Shown piece after piece: positions 23,272 to 34,774 of a stretch of 64,000 nt of DNA. The notes beneath the pieces were generated by a model that searched no databases, was not told the DNA's origin, and worked only from the letters and a program-made list of their open reading frames with translations. The translations under genes were made by a program, and so were the position numbers. The stretch is from Madurella fahalii (taxonomy: Eukaryota > Ascomycota > Sordariomycetes > Sordariales). The stretch's first letter is position 1. Every line of letters begins with the position of its first letter. The stretch covers positions 2,914,001 through 2,978,000 of the forward strand of contig CM056877.1 in NCBI GenBank assembly GCA_029876055.1, in the 5' to 3' direction.

Positions 23272-25333
23272 GACGCGACGCGTTTATTCATAAAAGTTTT
23301 ACTTTCCTCTATGTTACACTTTAGTTTGTGCTTTTCGTCACCCAGCTGCACATTTTAAAAAGGCTTAATTGTTTTTTGCTTTTCGTTCTGGAGGCCGTGA
23401 AGCCTATCAATCCACAGCAAAGTCTAGTCTCAGGCGGTTAGTTGACTTTGTTTAGTCGTGGACGGGTGCTGTCGTGGCTAGTGGAGATTGTTGTGGCCCC
23501 GAGCAGTTGTACTGTACACGAGAGTGCGGGCCACCTAAAGACATCCCACCTTCGCCATGACGGACAGCCATCAACAACCCAACCCATTTGAATTCCTATT
23601 GACCAATTCCAGGGCAATGCTTTAGGTTCCTGCATTACTCTGTTCGGGCTCACATGCCTGGGTGTGGATCGTCCCGAGAAGCATCTCTTCCTGCTCAAAT
23701 AGGAGATGGAGGTAGTGCAGGCTGTAGCCGTGAAAGAGTCTGTATGGTTAGTCCACTCACAACTCGATCTCCCGCCAAAGCAGACCGATATCCTTCCCCC
23801 CGCGTCGGAGTACCTCAGCTGAGCAGGTACTCCTAGTTTTCCCTAACCAAGTAATCGTAGGCAGTCTTCTGCAAGTACAAGGAATTGGATACCTTGTTCC
23901 CCGGTCAGTCTGATATCCGGGGAGTGTAGACAATGATAGCGGGCTTGGAGAGGAATCGCCAAAGGAGCTACTCCTGCCAGAATCCGGCGTAGTCACTCTC
24001 ACAGATCTCGATCCAGTTGTATGGAGCATCCTCTTAGAAGGAGCCGAGAATCAGGCGTGAAAGGGACACTCGAATGAGACATTGCATCCGTCGGCCGGGT
24101 ATATGTTCTTGACCCTTTACTTGCTAACGAGGCCGCATTCTGGGTAGCTGGCACGTATGGCGAGAGCGCCGGTCGATGGCGCTAGATACCTATGTTTCCA
24201 GGGACTCGCGGTACCGGATGGCCTTTTGCGGGATCTGCGGTATGCCGTCCATACCTAAAAACGCTTTCTCCGAGCCGGACCTTGTATCGCACCCCATAGC
24301 GTCCTGAAAGGTCCTCCAACAGGGCTTGGTAGCCGGTTGTATGTTTGTCAGCTCGAAACTTTGTACGAAGGGCCCGGTCCGAAAGCAGATAATTGCAGTT
24401 CAACGGCTGAATCGAATACCTCAATGCACGGAAATAAAAATTACATTGGTACCAAGAAGGATAAAGTAGACTTAAACACTCATTCGTTGCGGTAAAAAAA
24501 CTGGTCCTTTAAGGTTGAGATACTGCTGATCTTCAGGTCGGGGCTAACGAAAAAAAAAAACCAGGGCGATTGTACACAGCACATGTTGCAGGGCTAAAAC
24601 GCGCTAGGGTTATGTGAACGGTAGGCTGAGAGAGGGTTGAAATGAGAGTTCTGGTGGTAGGTTAGGCACTAGTCAGGGGCCACTCTCCGGCGCAACTTCC
24701 GATGAATATGGCGTCGGTCTTCAGTATGGAGAAGTGGTAATAGGCACCCAGAAGATAGAAGATGATACTTGGGTATTTTGGCTTTCTAATCACGGTTCCT
24801 CCAAACCCTAAATAGTCACACCGTGTCTCATCCCTAATACGCCTTCAACCAGCCTCTCTTGGCATCAAGAGCCTCTGGAGCAATACAATCTCCTTAGGCG
24901 GTCATCCTCGGGAGCCATCCATTTATCATTGTTTTGACCTTACTACCAGTGCTGCCAATGGTGAATAATGGCATGGATTTGGCTAGATAAGAGAGCCAGA
25001 GACTCGGCAGGAAGGCTGTAGCTTGTCGGTGAGGATTTAAGCACTCACTCTCACAACTCAATGTCTCGAAGACTATTAGGGAGTTTTGCATTTCATATCG
25101 CTCGGCTCCTACCGTACCTGACATATAGAGATCTAATGTGTAGCTGCATTAGGCTCGCATGTTTATGTGTGTCGCAATCTCCGTTGCAGGAAAACCCGTT
25201 TTCCAGCCCCACTTGCTCTCTCAGCCCGGTTTGTATACGTAGCCTTCCAAGGCTAAGGGTCGTCCCATGGCTGATATGCTCTCTATACGGGGGCGTGGTG
25301 GAAGAGATACGAGACCGATTCGCCTGCTTTGGA
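23272..25333. other. Intergenic, AT-rich, possible coding relics
   Basis: About 2 kb without an intact gene. Minus-strand stretches near 23760-24060 and 24182-24424 read for a while in a protein-like way but are interrupted by several stops, so decayed coding sequence is possible. No family was recognised. Confidence 0.4.
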
Positions 25334-27071
25334 TCAGTATTGGCACACAACAAGGAAGTTAAACATTGAATAATTATTACCGTTGTGTGTACGGCGAATG
25401 GCCTGAATCAAAGAATTAGCTCGTGTATGAAGAAAGGAGCCGTTTCCCACACGTACCTCTGCAATTGTCGGGCTGATGTCAATGACACGAAGTTTGGGAC
25501 ACTGTACTGCGTTAGGCAACCGTTTACCCCAGCGGCCAGAACGGAATAGGCTTACTCGCTCGACCTTGTTCCCTAAGGGGACGGTGTTTGTGACAACAAG
25601 AGCGGATAGAACACTGCTGTTCAGGGTCTCGATGGCGTTACCGGACAGGATTCCGTGCGTGACCAGTGCAAGAACTGATTTTGCGCCGTTCTCCTTGAGC
25701 ACTGCCGCTGCTTTCACCAAGGTGCCTGGTAACGTGAGGTTCAGTCTCCGTTCTAACTGCTATGCTGGTCTGGTCCACTACTTACCACAGGTGTCCGCCA
25801 TGTCGTCTAGCAATTCGTTAGCGAAATTTATCTTCGTTCAGTGAGTTTCAAGGAGACTTGCCGACAAGGATAGCCACCTTGTCCTCGACGTTACCGACGA
25901 GAACCTACGGAATTTATCAGTTAGAGTTCCATTAGTTTCAGGCTTTCAATCCCCACCATGCGACCGACAACGTTCGGCCTAGGGCGCTCCTTGTGGATAA
26001 GAGCGAATGCCGTATTGAGATGGTCGGCAATGGATGTGGCGCTTTAGCGTTGTCAGCTAAAAGTCCTTGCCGCGTGGCAGCTAGGAATACTAACCGTTTT
26101 GCGCCACCGGCATCAGGAGATACAATCACACAATCTTCTGGGTTGAAGTTTTCCCTGATGTAGCGCAGGAAAGAAGGCTCCGCGTACAAGTTGTCCACGG
26201 GGACACTGAAGAAGCCTGTAGAGCCGTCGTTAGCTTCGTGATCCAAGCTGGACGCTGGCGCCGCTGGAGACCATACCCTGAATCTGCGAGGCGTGGAGGT
26301 CGACAGTCACAATATCTACAGTGGCGAAACTTAGCATCGGCGGGTTAGCGGAGGGGTGGGTGATAGCATACGGTTCGCGCCGGCTGTTTGAAGCATGTTG
26401 GCGACCAGTCTCGCACTGATGGGAGCTCGCGACTGAGTGAACAGATTAGTATGACGGTTGTCCTCCTAAAATGTCAAGTATGCCGCCCTACCTTGTCTTT
26501 CTTGTCCTGGCGAGCATAAGGGAAATTAGGACTGTGATTGTCAGCACCAATTCCCAGGCGCGGGTAGCCCGGGCAGCAGGGTAGAACGCGATGCGGCTGA
26601 AGCTCGGGGTCCCTTACATGACCGCTGTTATCCTCCTAGCACTGCAGAGCCAATGTCAGCAGCCGAAAGACTCGGTACGTCGTGCGTGTCTTCCCACCTC
26701 GCAGTTCTGCATGCTGATATCATGATCAAGAGCTCCATCAACCCCTCGTTCACATCCCCAGTGGCCGTCGACTGGACAATGAAGACATCCTCGTCGCGGA
26801 CCGACTCGCCGACGGTGAAGGAGGTCTCTTGATTCGAGTAGTTGAGGGAAATCGTCCTTGCCACTTGGATGCCCAACCTGCGAAGAGCCATGTGTCAGCG
26901 AACAAGTTGCGCTGTCGAGAATGCCGCCGAAGCTTCGGGCTCCGGGGGTGCTTTGCTCGAATGTGCTCGGCTCGACCGTGCTTCCACATACCGCTTCGCA
27001 ATCTTGTCGCTGAGCTCGGGGTGGCTGCGGCCACTGATCAGCTTGATCTCGTTTGCCATTTCGGCGGACAT
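25334..27071 (-). CDS. Ribose-phosphate pyrophosphokinase (PRPP synthetase)
   Basis: Makes 5-phosphoribosyl-1-diphosphate from ribose-5-phosphate and ATP for nucleotide, His and Trp synthesis; cytosolic. Thirteen exons on the minus strand: 27071-26992, 26877-26698, 26641-26618, 26531-26492, 26432-26372, 26315-26277, 26215-26095, 26041-25957, 25904-25862, 25806-25786, 25725-25556, 25501-25457, 25402-25334. They total 978 nt, 325 aa, all in phase. Hallmarks are IKLISGRSHPELSDKIA, NYSNQET, NFPYARQDKKDKSRAPISA, TVDLHASQIQGFF, VSPDAGGAKRATSIAD and the PRPP-binding loop ILVDDMADTCGTL. Two exons are only 24 and 21 nt, and the intron before the 21-nt exon is GC-AG. The C-terminal tail after RRTHNG is unlike the usual ESVSxLF ending. 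Length is normal for the family. Confidence 0.93.
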
Positions 27072-27996
27072 GGTGAAAGAGGAAAATCGTTCGGCCCCGC
27101 GGGACGGCGAGACCAGTGAAATCAGCGAGGCGGTTCTTGTCTCTCCCTGCAGCTGTTAGCGGGGAACCTAATTGCGGGGCTGAGACATGGGCGCGGCGCG
27201 TACTGGAGGTCGAAGGCTCGAGATACGAATGCACCGCGGGTACGGTCAGGAGAAGGGTTTTTGGAACGGCGAGGACGCTGGGAAAGAAAGCCACTGCTCG
27301 GAAGCGCGATTGCGGCTATCGGAAGCATGCGAGGACCCCATGGCGGCAGAAAAAGTTGAAAGAAAAGCGGGTGGAGATGGTCCAGGCCAAGGTACCTTGC
27401 CATTGTACCCACTAGCCGAGTCGAAACCTGTGTTATCGATAGGCCCACCGCACGTGAGCCCTGAGGTAGCACCCTGCGGGCCTCGCCGGTAAAGAAATTT
27501 TGGCTCGTCATCGGATCAAGTTCCCAGTGTAGTACATAATAATGCTGTGCTTAGTGTAGATCCGCTTGGCTGCCCTTCTTCTAGTGAGGCCCACCCACAC
27601 GCTGGTACGTGTACTGCAGGCCTCGTCTTTGTCGACCGCTGTAAACACTCAGCCAACGCACGTTCTTGCGTCATTGGTTAGGTTACTCCCGTTGTCTCCC
27701 CCGGCCTGGCATGACATTGCAATGTGTATGTCCTCGGCAGTCGGGAGAGCTAGGGCATGCGGTACTGTACGCTGGAAACCCACAGCGGGTTCAATGCAGC
27801 ATCTGTTAAGCACTACCTGCGCGGCCCTCGAACAAGGCGTCTCGGCATATAGCCGGCATGTAAGATGTTGTTACATCATGATATCTCGCTCTGATCTGAC
27901 TGCCCGTCTCCCTGTTGTGTCTGGTGTTGCCCGACTTCTTAAGTTGGGTGGGTGAGGTAACGCGGCAGCCTTGGTCGCCTCATCATTCAATGATCC
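27072..27996. other. Intergenic between PRPP synthetase and PTEN-like gene
   Basis: About 0.9 kb that serves as the upstream region of the PRPP synthetase and the downstream region of the PTEN-like gene (both minus). Short frames only; nothing else recognised. Confidence 0.5.
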
Positions 27997-30076
27997 CTAT
28001 CCTTGCGAGGCCCCTTTCGCGGCCGTGTCCGCCTTTGCATCGCTCCCGGACCCTTGCTTCCCCGGGTCCTCATCCAGTATCTCTTCCCCAGTAGGCCCGC
28101 TAACCTTGACTCCTTCCAACGAGGCTTCGTCGTCGTCCACGTCGTCCTCTTCTTTTCGAGCTGTAGTGCGGTCTTGGTCGATCACTAGACTCTTCACGCT
28201 GCTCGCCTTGCTGACACACTGACTCTCAGGATCTTCCACCCTCAGCCCAAGGTGCTTTTCGGCTGTTGGGTCTTCAACGTCCGCCCCCTTCCAGTCGGCC
28301 GGTTGCATCTGCGGCACCGGGCTGTTCTCACCAGGCTCGTTGATGGCCACCCCCGAGACGGCGGTTTCTTCCTCGTCGGTTGCCGCGGAGCCCGCACCGG
28401 CAACCCGCCAGACCACAGACATCCTGTCAAACGCCCGGGTGCCCTTCTGGCTAGACCCTTTGATCCCATCCATCTTGTCCCATTCCATCTCGAACACGCC
28501 GCTTTCGTCCGGCTTTCCGTCTTGCTCCGGGCCATTGCCTTCAAAAAAAGCATTGAACCAGACGTGTGCGACAGCAGTCACCATGGTCAGGCCGATGTTG
28601 GCAGGCCCACGGTTCCTCCTCTCAAATGAGATGTTGACATCGCTGTTCGGGATGCGGATTGGACTAGCTGGTTTGAAGACGACGGCCTGTCCGCCTGGCT
28701 CGGAGCGGTCTGCAAAGGAAAACCCATTCTGCAGGCTGGTCGTGGACTGAGATCGGGATTCGTCTTTGCCTGGTAGGGAGGGCGTCTGGGAAGCTTCCGG
28801 CATGGCGATTGTCTTGGTCCTTTTCCCGTCCTTGCCCAACTTGCTCGGACTGTGCGAGGACCCCCTATTCCGACTCGACAACTTTCGCATCAACCCCGCA
28901 GTCCTCGACCCCTTTAGCCGCTTTGATGAACTCGTCGACGGAACGTCCTCCTCGTTACCGCTCGCGAGATCCTTACTGTCCACCGCTCCCGTAATCGCCC
29001 CGTAGTCCGCCTCCTCCACAACCTCCCCTTTATCATCCACCCTCGCTCGTACCCCATACCCCGCCATATCCTGCACCATGTCCACCACGCCTGCCCCGCC
29101 CGGCGCATCCCCTTCCACCACTATCCTTTCCTCCGACTTGAACGTATGAAACACCTTGATCTTCTTCCCCTCCTCCACGAACCCCTCCACGGCAACCTTG
29201 ACCCCGTGCCTCAAGCCCCACACATGCACCTCCACGACCTCGACCGCCCTATCCACGTACCGCTTCCCGCCCTTCGTCCACCGAACTACGTAGCTCACCC
29301 ACCTCAGCTGGCTGGGTATCGAGACCCCAGCGCCGAAGTTCGGCCTCATCCTCCGCTCGGTAAACCGCGCCAGCGCGTCCTCGGCCGTCCAGCCGCACTC
29401 AGCGATCAGGTAGCTGCAGGCCATGGTGCCGGACCGGCCCTTGCCCGCCTTGCAGTGCACCACCACGACCCTCTCGCTGCGCTTGTGTCCTCCCTTCTTG
29501 TCTTTGCCATTGCCGTCACTGCCTCCCGGTATACCACCCTCACCAGGATCCGCCGCCCCCACCGCCGCCTCCGCCTCCGCATTCGCTTTCCCTTCCCCTT
29601 CCCCTTCCCCTTCCCCTTCCCCTTCCCCTTCCCCTCCCCCTTCCTCTCCCCCCTGCAACCAATTCCTCATCCCGCCCAAGATCACAGGTACCAGCCGGAA
29701 CGGCGGCGGGTGGTGGTCGGGCCAGGGGTAGTGGCGGATCCGGTTGTAGACGGCCTCGTCGGGGTATCCCGTGCCCTCGGCGCGGAACTCCCATATTGCC
29801 CAGCCGGCGCCGTGCTTGGCGTCGAGGTAGGCGACGAGGCGGTCGAGCGGGTTGCGGTAGGCGCGCTGGGGGTACGCCTGGGAGGGGCCGGATCTGGTTT
29901 ATTTTTTTGGGCGTGTCAGGCCGTTTTCCCAAACATGAGTGGGGGACAATGGATGGAACGAGAAAGGGGCGTACAGACGTTGCGATAATATTGGAGGTGA
30001 CGTAGCACAGGTCGAGGCCGGTCTCCTGATGTTTCACGCGGGGCCCGGCAACGATCTGCCGCAGGATCGAGGTCAT
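27997..30076 (-). CDS. PTEN/Tep1-like dual-specificity phosphoinositide phosphatase
   Basis: Probable 3-phosphatase for phosphoinositides, by relation to PTEN. Two exons (30076-29979, 29893-27997) give 664 aa. The N-terminus MTSILRQIVAGPRVKHQETG with LDLCYVT matches the family, then SGPSQAYPQRAYRNPLDRLVAYLD and HYPWPDHHPP. The P-loop reads HCKAGKGRSG (HCxxGxxR, near residue 177), identical in its key residues to PTEN. Between HYPWPDHHPP and the P-loop there is a low-complexity Gly-Glu insertion coded by a CCCCTT-type repeat (29588-29636). A C2-like region follows (VWGLRHGVKVAVEGF, IPNSDVNISFERR), interrupted by a long disordered basic/Ser segment, and the tail is acidic. Both catalytic and membrane-binding parts seem intact. 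Confidence 0.92.
29588..29636. repeat. CCCCTT-type hexanucleotide repeat in coding sequence
   Basis: Eight or so hexamers within the PTEN-like gene. On the minus strand they encode alternating Gly and Glu in the phosphatase domain. The length is a multiple of three, so the frame is kept. Confidence 0.9.
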
Positions 30077-30881
30077 TTCGCTGCGGTTGGTTGGGACGGC
30101 ATGTAACTTTTGCGATGATAGGATTGGAACAAAGAGTTTACGACTTCCTGCGGTTGGGAAAGCGAATTGGTCCGTTTCTCAGGACGTCCAAGGCAAAGGC
30201 CTACATGAAACCCGACACTCTGGTTACCTTGGGCACAACGGGAGGCTGCTTGCTTCTGTCCCCGATTGCGACGTCATAGGGAAGTGGGGTCCTCGAGAAT
30301 AGTCTTGGCAGCCTGCTCTTTTGGGGGTTCGTCCTCCTGCAGCCGCTTCCCAGTCCGGAGGATTGCTATGCGCCGACATTCTCGATGCTTTCTACGCACA
30401 GCCTTGAGCCACTTTGTCAGGGGAATCAATAGTGGACAACCGGGTAAGAATGGTCACTGGTGAATTGTACATAGCAGCCAGGCCAAACACTATAAGTTAG
30501 AGGTTGAAATACAAAAACAAAGATCAACACTAGGGAAACCCCAGCCAAATCTCCAGTAACTCCTTGGTATGGGGATTGCGGCAAGGAGAAGAAAAGATTC
30601 CGTTCTTGAGACGTGGAAGTTGCAATCCCAATTCCAAGCCCCTGCCCATCGAGACTGCCATGCGCCATCCTACAGTACCTCGCCTTGTCATTTCTCTTGC
30701 CGCTGCCGTCCTACCCCTTGTCCGGACCGCTTCAGAGTAGCCTAGTATTATCGACCCGTTCGTTGGAGATCTCCGCATGCACGAACCTGCCGTCGCCATG
30801 TTGGACTTTATGCTTAAGGCCGTGTCATTGACACGGAAAGCATTATTGCCGTATCGCTCGGTAGGGTCCGGGTGCAACCGT
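30077..30881. other. Intergenic
   Basis: About 0.8 kb between the PTEN-like start and the Pom33-like stop. Short frames only; nothing recognised. Confidence 0.5.
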
Positions 30882-32025
30882 CTAAGACGTCTTCTTGGGA
30901 GCTGCCGCGCCGTTGACATACCTGTTGACATCGGTTGCGGTGTGGAACTGTCTCGCGGTGCCCTTCACTCCGTCCCAGACCTGGCGAGCCACGGGTGGGG
31001 TGCCCTGGGCACCGATAAGGTTGTCGATGCGCGCCTCGAGCTGAGCGAAGGAATTCTGCGTGTGGCTGCTTTGGGCGAAGCGGGCGCGCAGGAATGCAGT
31101 GTAGAGAGCGAGTAGAATCCAGGACCGGCGCTGGAAGAAGATGGCGCCCAGGAGCAGGCGGATCCAGAGAAGGATCTCGAGGCCCGAGACCATCGACATG
31201 GAAGCATCATAGTACTGCTTGACGAAAGCAGCGAGGGCTTCAGCAGCCGGGTGCTGAGCGTATTGCGGCTTTGCGTTCGGCGACGCTCCGGCGGCAGGGC
31301 TCAGCTTCTGCGGCGGGATGATCGTCGGGATCACGTTGGCGCGGACGTACGTCGCGACGTGGAAGACCGAATAGATGCCGTAGGGGAGCAAGGCGAGAGG
31401 CCACTGGGGCATAAACAGCCACACAAGAGCCATCACTGAGAGGTCAGCAGGATCCAATGGCGCAGCGCGATCCAGGAGTTTCCGGGCACTTACCGAGATA
31501 CTGAATGTTCTCATCGGAGAGATAGCCCAGAAGACCGCCCGGTTGCTTTGTGCCCGTCTTTTGCCGGGCCCGCCATGTCTTGTAGACCACAATGCCATAT
31601 GTACCGGCGGCTGCAATGAAGGCGAAGCGATAACAGAACTGGGCCCAGCCCCCGTAATAGTTCATCCGTATCCAGGAGAGGAAATACCGGAAAACGGAGA
31701 GGAGAAGGAGAAAATGCCTGCGCGAGAGAAGAAAAGTCAGCAGCGAGTGTCGGAGAGGCGAACGCCGCGGTATCCAGGCAGCGGCCTGTCTCGATACGGC
31801 TTCAGACGCGGGGCTGTCTCCAGAGCGTGCGGCGAGAGCGAGAGGTAACGTACCCGACGAACCAGGCGACTGTAAGCGTAGCCAATGTCAGCTGTGCAAC
31901 CCTCCTAGGCGTTGCGGTTTTGGGCGGATAGTTGGTCGAGGGAATGCACACGTACATTGTAAAGTGGACGCCAGAAGCTGCAGCCTCGTGGCCAGAGGCA
32001 AGTCGGCCGACGGCGGTGGTGCCAT
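30882..32025 (-). CDS. Pom33/TMEM33 (Per33/Tts1) family membrane protein
   Basis: Integral membrane protein of the ER and nuclear envelope; yeast relatives take part in nuclear pore distribution and ER shape. Four exons (32025-31956, 31869-31854, 31717-31494, 31435-30882) give 287 aa in phase. The second exon is only 16 nt. Visible blocks are LATRLQLLASTLQFAWFVGH, MNYYGGWAQFCYRFAFIAAA, TYGIVVYKTWRARQKTGTK, DENIQYLGVMALVWLFMPQ and YGIYSVFHVATYVRANVIPT, which are typical of the family. Several hydrophobic helices are evident. The C-terminal third (QLEARIDNLIGAQGTPP onward) is soluble and amphipathic. The ATG is set by the family-like N-terminus and by an in-phase donor. Confidence 0.9.
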
Positions 32026-32899
32026 TGTCGCGCGGATGAGAGGGCTAGACAATCGCGATGCTGATGCTCAGAAACGGTGCGGTTGTGTGCGTTGATGAAG
32101 CGGTGGTTGAGCGCTCGTTTCGTGAGGGAATCCGGAAAGCTGGCTTAAGATGGCTGGTGGAGATGGAAAAAAAGGTGGTGCCCTTGCACGACAGATTACG
32201 TCGGGAATTTGTCGATGGCCGGTGCGTCACTGCCAAAACACAGGCGCCGCGGCGGATGCAGGGGTCGTGACGTCGCTCGTTTGGCGGTCAATAACTCGGC
32301 GGGAAAGCAGTTGGCCTGCGTAGGTCTGGAAATGAATACTTGTATACGGATGTAGAAATGGAAGAATCTTATTATGGGAAAGGCGCCGGGGACAAAGAAC
32401 TAAAACTGTAGACCTCGATAAAATCAGGTGTGCTTGTCACCACTTTGTCGTCATCCGCTCAGCTCCCTCGGGGCACCGTCCCGCTCTTCAAGTGCGACCC
32501 CACCCTGATACTATCTTTTCAGATGGAAGTCCGGACGGGAGCAGCCAGCAAACCATTCTCCGGACAGGAGGCTCATTTTCATTGGCTAGCAGAGAGCAGC
32601 TTGCAAACGACCTTTCCACCAGCGCCGATTGGATTTTGATAGCGGCTGTCGCAAAGGTTCAAGATGCACTTGTCAAAGCTCCCCGCAGCTGTGGCCGCCG
32701 CCAATCACCAAATAACTACATTTTATTGGCATAATTCAGCGACTGCGTCGTATTTTGTTTCGTACTCCGTCTTATCGGTCCTTGCAGGTAAGAATCCCGG
32801 TGATGATTGATAGCGATTGGGGGTATACGCGAATCTAGTTGCGGTCCAGAAACTTATGCTTAGTGCAACAACACCGACCCGAGGTGTGTCGCAGAGCCC
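32026..32899. other. Intergenic
   Basis: About 0.9 kb upstream of the Pom33-like gene. Short frames only; nothing recognised. Confidence 0.5.
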
Positions 32900-33644
32900 T
32901 CATTCACGTTCGTGCATTCCCAAGGTGGAGATACCTGGCGTGTGTACTGCCCCGTCCTTCATAGCCAGTGTCCATTCATCAGGGGCCAGCCGATGTCGTC
33001 CCTCCTCGTCGCCGGGTAAATCCAGACCCTCTTGAAGAAAGCGCGCTGCCGGCTCGTTCAATAGGCCTCGCGAGGATGTCACCGGAAGCTTGCTCGGCGC
33101 TGTCTATAAAATGTGAGGATGCTGTTCTTCGATGAAACGCCTTTGATATGCCTGCAGGAGGCGATACCGGTCTTGGACTAAACGCTTCTGGTGGCCTGGC
33201 TGGCGACGGCGGTGTTGGCGGTGGCAATGGTGGTGGTGATGGTGGTGGTGATGGTGGTGGTGATGGTGGTGGTGATGGTGGTGGTGATGGTGGTGGTGAT
33301 GGTAACGGTGAACATGGAGAGGATAGATATTGGTGGAAACACGCGGGACCGTTGCGTGTCACACTGTCCATATTCATCCGCAAGGCATCCGCCACCGCGT
33401 ATCCAAGTTGTCGCCTCGCTTCCTGCGTCGACGACCTCTGCGTACTGGGGAGCCCGTTGACGATGTAGCTCACGATTGCCCGATCAAGAGCAGCGCTGGC
33501 TTCCATCTCTTCCTCTTGTTTCCGTCGCTTCGCCTTACGGCGGCGTTCGAATAAGCAAAAGCTTAAGAGAGACAACAAGAATGAGCCGACCACGGCAGTC
33601 GCCATCGCGACGGCGGCGACTACCGGCGATATCGCAAGATCCAT
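32900..33644 (-). CDS. Proline-rich single-pass membrane protein, 3' structure uncertain
   Basis: Family unknown. The N-terminus is a transmembrane helix (residues about 8-32, VVAAVAMATAVVGSFLLSLL) followed by a basic stop-transfer segment (RRRKAKRRK), then a helical region and a long SPPP repeat (about residues 110-150) coded by a GGTGGTGGTGAT repeat. Two 3' ends are possible. Unspliced, the frame runs to 32979 (221 aa). With a 64-nt intron at 33167-33104 (gtatcg to tatag) the product is 226 aa and ends in LDLPGDEEGRHRLAPDEWTL and GISTLGMHERE, which looks much more like real protein sequence. I prefer the spliced model; a frameshift is a third option. Probably a hypothetical conserved fungal protein. 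Confidence 0.55.
33220..33302. repeat. GGTGGTGGTGAT 12-nt repeat in coding sequence
   Basis: Six to seven copies of a 12-nt unit encoding Ser-Pro-Pro-Pro on the minus strand within the proline-rich membrane protein. The frame is preserved. Confidence 0.9.
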
Positions 33645-34650
33645 TATCGTGATATGCGTCTGTACCTGGATTCGGGTGCCATAGGGGAAAAGCGGAAGGA
33701 ACAGCTTCCTCCATCACAAGTAACGGCCAGCAAGGAAACCGGGAGATCGGTTCAGCCGACAGCGTCCACCGGGGGATCCTTTGTATTTCGACGTCTTTGG
33801 CGTACGGAGTGGCCATTCAAAAACATAAAACGTTGACGAACGTGCACGGTCAAGTGGCCACCGTCCCATTCGCCTCCCGCGGTGGGGGGTCATAAGGGAC
33901 CGTTAGAAACAGCCAAGGCACTGGCTCACGGTTGATCGTGTTCTGTCGAATTCACCGAGTTTTAGCGTGCACAACGGATTTCGCTGGTGCCACTTAACCC
34001 GGCGAGCTCGACTCGCCTTCGGATGCATGGGCTCTACTCATGGGTAGATATCTGGAGACGACCTGACAGCAGCGGCAGGTTTCACTATCCTCGGTATGGC
34101 CTGATGTCACAGCCAGAGACCCACGGATGCCTACCACAAAAAGCCATCAGAATAGCAATTGCGCTGCCGTCCACTCCGCCTTGCGGTGGCGGATCTGGCG
34201 ATGCTTGTATTGACTCGGTCGTGGCACCAGCACGTATGCAGACGGCCAACCTGCCCCACGTCCGAACCAAGGAGCTTACTGAAGTGGTTTCGATTTCACT
34301 GAGAGCTAGCAAGGATTTGGTAAGTAATGGGATGCAGTTGGCTGTGGTAGCGCCAAGGCAAGGATGACCAACTGAACAGTTCAATGTTGAAACGCCGGGA
34401 GATGTTGTGCAGCAGATCATCCATCCAGAGTCCCGAAATTCGCAGCTGTTGCCAGTTGCGGCCGATCCCCCATAACCCCGCCCCCACCAAGGGCATCACT
34501 CGGTGCTGCCTGGCCATCAATTGCGAAATACGGACCCTTTATGTCGCCAACTGAGCCCTTGAGCAACATAATCGCTCGCGCATCAAATACATACAGGATT
34601 CCAGTAAAGGAAAGATAACCGGCTGGTCAGGCCATTTCTACACGCTCCAC
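33645..34650. other. Intergenic between divergent genes
   Basis: About 1 kb upstream of the proline-rich gene (minus). Short frames only; nothing recognised before the minisatellite. Confidence 0.5.
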
Positions 34651-34753
34651 GGACAACGAACGGATCACGAACGGACAACGAACGGATCACGAACGGACAA
34701 CGAACGGATCACGAACGGACAACGAACGGATCACGAACGGACAACGAACGGAT
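34651..34753. repeat. 22-bp minisatellite upstream of the rhodanese gene
   Basis: Nearly five perfect tandem copies of GGACAACGAACGGATCACGAAC ending 21 bp before the ATG at 34775. Each unit contains related GGACAACGAAC and GGATCACGAAC halves. It lies in the 5' untranslated or core promoter region of the next gene. Confidence 0.93.
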
Positions 34754-34774
34754 TTCTAGGGGCCCTTCACTAAG

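Noticed and set aside
24182..24424. 80-codon minus-strand frame that reads protein-like
   Set aside because: No family recognised, adjoining frames are interrupted by stops, no splice support.
29146..29988. Plus-strand frame opposite the PTEN-like gene
   Set aside because: Antisense shadow; the PF-repeat comes from the same hexanucleotide repeat.
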